Shown: in pieces, positions 61,265-64,000 of the stretch | How the letters are laid out: each line of letters opens with the position of its first letter | Numbering within the stretch: position 1 is the first letter of the stretch | NCBI GenBank assembly: GCA_020632755.1 | Contig: JACKEY010000007.1 | Span: 292,438 to 356,437, forward strand | Direction of reading: 5' to 3' | DNA from: Alphaproteobacteria bacterium | GTDB taxonomy: Bacteria; Myxococcota_A; UBA796; UBA2385 | Length of the DNA stretch: 64,000 nucleotides | Position numbers and translations under genes: made by a program | The notes under the pieces: generated by a model | The model's database searches: none | What the model saw: only the letters and a program-made list of their open reading frames with translations | What the model was told of the DNA's origin: nothing

Positions 61265-63022
61265 GTGCCCCTCACTGCTGCCGCCCTCCGCCGCCTCGGT
61301 CTCCCGACCGGGGCGGTGGCGCTGTCGATGCTCTGCCTGCCCGTGACCGCGAGCGCCTCCGAGCTCATCGGGACCGGCGCCCTGGGCGGCGCCACGGTCC
61401 AGCTCACCGACGACTTCGAGCTGCGCTACCACACGACGGATCGTCGGCTGCCGGGCTTCGAGGACCGCCGGATCCACGACTACGTCGAGCAGGTCAACCG
61501 CATCAACGGCTTGATCTCGCAGCGCTACGACGACGGTCGCAGCCTGACCATCGGCGTGCAGGTCGACGAGGTCGCGCTGTTCAGCAACCGCTACATCCTC
61601 GACGGCGAGCTGCAGCGCTCCGTGGATCTGCTGGACACGTCGGTGGCGTCGCCCTTCGGCGATGCGCTGGTCGTCTTCGAGAAGGCCTTCCTGCGCTACG
61701 GCTGGCGCGGCGGCGAGCTCGGGCTGGGCGACAACTACGGCAGCTTCGGCCGCGGCATCGCGCTGAACATCAAGAAGAACACCGACATCGACATCGACAC
61801 CTCGGTGCGCGGCGCCAAGATCCTGGTGCGCGCCGGTGACCTGGACTTCACCGCGATCAGCGGCGTGTCCAACCGCCAGCAGGTCAGCCAGGACCAGCCG
61901 AACCTGGCCATCTTCAAGGACGTGAGCCACATGGTCTCGGGCCTGCGGGTGGACCGCTACGGCCTCGGCCCGGCCAACCTGGGCCTGCACGGCGTCGTCT
62001 ACCGGTTCGGCCGGGCCGCGGACGCCGACCTGGATCCGACCTACCGCTACGCGGAAGGGCTCGACGCGGTCGTCAGCGGCGCGAACCTCGAGCTCCTGGG
62101 GGTCGGAGGCATCGACTGGTACGTCGAAGGCGACATGTTCGGATACCTCTCGCCCGAGATGGTGGCGCTGCCCGCCGACGAGCCCGACTACCAGGCCGAG
62201 CTCGGCCACGCCGTCTACGCCTCGGCCAGCGCCTACCCCGGCCGCGCCGTCGTGCTGGTCGAGGCCAAGCACACCCAGGACACCGAGCGCATCAACACCT
62301 TCGTGAGCGCCGACGGCTGGGAGGTCGCGACCGTCCCCACCCTGGACTACGAGCGCGTCATCACTGAAGACAGCGCCGCCGCGGTCAACAGCAACGACAT
62401 CTACGGCGGCCGTGTCCGCATCGACTACACGCCGGGCGACGGGGGCTTCATCCCCTACCTGGCGTTCACCGGCCTGCGCGACAGCGACGTCGACGTGCTG
62501 CACTTCAACCGCAGCCCGGAGACCATCGTGCACCCCATCGGCGGCTTCCAGCTGACCGGCGGCGACATCGTGAGCCAGGCCAACGTCGGCTACCGCATGG
62601 ACATGCGCGACGACGCCGCCGAAGGCGCCGACCGGATGGTGCACTTCGACGGCGACATCAGCGTGCCGTCGGGGGTCGGCCACCTGGAGCTGCTGCTGCA
62701 GGCCAAGCAGTTCTGGTGGGGCGACAACGGCATCGGCCAGGAGGACTTCCTGGAGATGGAGAACGCCCTGGTCTGGCACCCGACCGACCAGTGGGCGCTC
62801 ACGCTCTACCAGGACTGGTCCAACAACCCCCTGGTGAACACCGAAGGCAACCTGTCCGAAGACCTGTACGGCGCGGTGGAGCTGGCCTGGGAGCCGAACT
62901 CCAACACGTCGTTGCGGGCCTTCTACGGCGCCTACAAGGCCGGCATCCGCTGCTCGGGCGGGCAGTGCCGCAGCCTGCCCGGCTTCGAGGGCGCGCGCCT
63001 GGCCTTCAACTCGACCTTCTGA
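61265..63022 (+). CDS. DUF6029-like outer-membrane protein
   Basis: 585 aa. Leader about 1-31 (ends ASAS), then many amphipathic strands; the start LRYHTTDRRLPGFEDRRIHDYVEQVN resembles the DUF6029 family as I recall it (FELRY...RLPGFED...DY.EQVNR). Alternating strands run to a C-terminal Phe (FNSTF), a normal barrel ending. Two Cys close to the end (RCSGGQC). GTG directly abuts the TlpA-like stop, so it may be a substrate or partner of that oxidoreductase. Function unknown. Confidence 0.78.
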   Translation: MPLTAAALRRLGLPTGAVALSMLCLPVTASASELIGTGALGGATVQLTDDFELRYHTTDRRLPGFEDRRIHDYVEQVNRINGLISQRYDDGRSLTIGVQVDEVALFSNRYILDGELQRSVDLLDTSVASPFGDALVVFEKAFLRYGWRGGELGLGDNYGSFGRGIALNIKKNTDIDIDTSVRGAKILVRAGDLDFTAISGVSNRQQVSQDQPNLAIFKDVSHMVSGLRVDRYGLGPANLGLHGVVYRFGRAADADLDPTYRYAEGLDAVVSGANLELLGVGGIDWYVEGDMFGYLSPEMVALPADEPDYQAELGHAVYASASAYPGRAVVLVEAKHTQDTERINTFVSADGWEVATVPTLDYERVITEDSAAAVNSNDIYGGRVRIDYTPGDGGFIPYLAFTGLRDSDVDVLHFNRSPETIVHPIGGFQLTGGDIVSQANVGYRMDMRDDAAEGADRMVHFDGDISVPSGVGHLELLLQAKQFWWGDNGIGQEDFLEMENALVWHPTDQWALTLYQDWSNNPLVNTEGNLSEDLYGAVELAWEPNSNTSLRAFYGAYKAGIRCSGGQCRSLPGFEGARLAFNSTF

Positions 63023-63023
63023 G

Positions 63024-63059
63024 CCGAGCGCTCGGAGTGCCGGCACGGGCGCCGGCGCC
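63024..63059. repeat. Three consecutive perfect palindromes
   Basis: CCGAGCGCTCGG (63024-63035), GTGCCGGCAC (63037-63046) and GGCGCCGGCGCC (63048-63059) follow right after the DUF6029-like stop. Confidence 0.5.
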
Positions 63060-63092
63060 GGGGAAGCCCCCGTCGCGCCGACGGGTCCCCGG
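63058..63092 (+). terminator. Composite hairpin after the DUF6029-like gene
   Basis: Outer stem CCGGGGA (63058-63064) / TCCCCGG (63086-63092) encloses an inner stem CCCGTCG (63069-63075) / CGACGGG (63079-63085), with a 4-nt bulge on one side and a 3-nt loop. A 14-bp discontinuous stem, among the strongest in the window. Confidence 0.6.
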
Positions 63093-63152
63093 CAGCGCCT
63101 CTCCCCGGTTAGCCCTCCCCCCCTTCATCCGTCGCCCTACGGAGCCCTCCCC

Positions 63153-64000
63153 ATGCGCATCCTCGCCCCTGTCTCCCTGCTGCTCCTGTCCAGCGCCGCC
63201 TCCGCCGCGCCCCTGACCGTGGGCAACGTCACCGCCTCCTCGACCTACCCGGCCCAGGACGGCGTGAAGTACGAAGCCAAGCAGCTCGTGGACCAGAAGC
63301 AGAGCCTGGCCTGGTTCGAGGGCGACGACGGCAGCGGCCTGGGCGCGTGGGTCGAGCTCAGCCTCGAGGGGAACCCGACCATCACCGGCTTCAAGATCTG
63401 GAACGGCTACCAGCTGACCTGGGACATGTTCCAGCGGAACAACCGGGTCAAGGATCTCGAGGTCGAGGTCGGCGGCAAGGAGTTCACCTTCGTGCTGGAG
63501 GACACCTTCGGCCCGCAGGAGATCCGCCTGCCCGAGAAGGTGGCCGCCAGCACCATGAAGTTCCGGATCAAGGGCATCCACAACGGGTCGACCTTCAACG
63601 ACACCGCCATCAGCGAGATCATGCCCTTCGACGACAGCCCGTCCGGCTTCGTCACCCCCACCGCGTCCAAGAGCAGCAGCGCCTACCCCGACGACTCCGA
63701 CGGCACCTACGGGACCGACAACGTCATGGACGGCATGAAGGACACCATGTGGTGCGAAGGCAGCAAGGACGGCGACGGCACCGGCGAGTGGATCGAGTTC
63801 GACCTGGGCGGCAGCACCAAGGTCAGCGCCATCCTGTTCAACAACGGCAACGCCGGCGGCTTCAGCAGCTTCATGAACGCGAACAGTGCGACCAAGGCGA
63901 CCGTCAGCTTCAGCGACGGCAGCAGCCAGCAGATCGAGCTCAAGCCCAGCATGATGGACCAGACGGTGTCGATCGGACCCAAGACCACCAGCAAGGTCCG
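63153..64000 (+). CDS. Exported protein with tandem discoidin-like (NADase-type glycan-binding) domains, partial
   Basis: Runs off the window end; 282 codons seen. Signal peptide (about 1-19, ending ASAA). Two similar domains follow: about 22-170 (SSTYPAQDGVKYEAKQLVD, WFEGDDGSGLGAWVELSLEG, FKIWNGYQLTWDMFQRNNRVKDLEVEV, FNDTAISEIMPF) and about 175 onward (SSSAYPDDSDGTYGTDNVMDG, CEGSKDGDGTGEWIEFDLGG). The pattern of a W-x-E-G turn, G-x-W-V-E-L strand and D-TAISE end matches the glycan-binding discoidin-type domain found in exported proteins of Myxococcota. The ATG has GGAG 8 nt upstream. Confidence 0.82.
   Translation, partial: MRILAPVSLLLLSSAASAAPLTVGNVTASSTYPAQDGVKYEAKQLVDQKQSLAWFEGDDGSGLGAWVELSLEGNPTITGFKIWNGYQLTWDMFQRNNRVKDLEVEVGGKEFTFVLEDTFGPQEIRLPEKVAASTMKFRIKGIHNGSTFNDTAISEIMPFDDSPSGFVTPTASKSSSAYPDDSDGTYGTDNVMDGMKDTMWCEGSKDGDGTGEWIEFDLGGSTKVSAILFNNGNAGGFSSFMNANSATKATVSFSDGSSQQIELKPSMMDQTVSIGPKTTSKV

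Overview
The window is GC-rich bacterial chromosome, densely coded on both strands, with many GTG and some TTG starts. It looks like a Myxococcota (deltaproteobacterial) genome. Pointers are an AgmX/PglI-type C-terminal domain, GltE-like TPR lipoproteins, a MYXO-CTERM-like tail, paired Cys-rich modules, two NtrC-type sigma54 regulators and many Asp/Thr/Gly-rich lipoproteins. I see no IS element, prophage, CRISPR array or rRNA operon; the only RNA gene found is tRNA-Phe(GAA).

Layout. 1-4.4 kb: lipoproteins, a crotonase resembling ethylmalonyl-CoA decarboxylase, a large exported protein with a sorting-type C-terminus, and a HAD phosphatase. 4.5-10.6 kb: tRNA-Phe running into a small lipoprotein gene with no normal start codon; a sigma54 response regulator coupled to an SppA protease that carries an N-terminal beta-barrel-like domain; and a PBP4-type DacB. 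10.8-25.3 kb: the most interesting region, a run of eleven genes resembling the Myxococcus Glt/Agl trans-envelope machine. It has a coiled-coil exported protein, a GltC-like TPR protein, a giant TPR protein, a GltE-like TPR lipoprotein, a small exported protein, one ExbB/TolQ-type and two ExbD/TolR-type proteins (1:2, as in AglR-AglQ-AglS), an FHA-like/TM/AgmX-domain protein, a small periplasmic protein and an outer-membrane beta-barrel. 25.4-33.3 kb: galE, ftsK-lolA-rimO, a lipoprotein and a family 2 glycosyltransferase. 33.3-39.2 kb (minus strand): a tightly packed envelope/division operon murI-ftsE-ftsX-envC-ctp-divergent polysaccharide deacetylase. 39.4-48 kb: nadD, a Kelch-type lipoprotein, pgeF, a TPR lipoprotein, a large beta-helix lipoprotein and pccB. 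48-54 kb: a K+ channel with an RCK domain and an Lhr helicase. 54-57.8 kb: the translation operon rpsP-KH-rimM-trmD-rplS-yraN-rsmI. 57.8-64 kb: an outer-membrane-like protein, a second sigma54 regulator, a TlpA-like thioredoxin with a DUF6029-like outer-membrane protein, and a partial exported protein with two discoidin-like domains cut by the window end.

Themes. Most of the window serves the cell envelope: energised trans-envelope transport, lipoprotein sorting (lolA), peptidoglycan turnover (dacB, murI, envC, ctp) and division (ftsEX, ftsK). Every convergent gene pair is separated by a short hairpin, and in five of eight the stop codons of both genes lie in or touch the hairpin. Several conserved proteins have lost a family-defining residue (one ExbD, the KH protein, EnvC, the deacetylase). 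All family names rest on reading motifs and gene order by eye; no database search was run.
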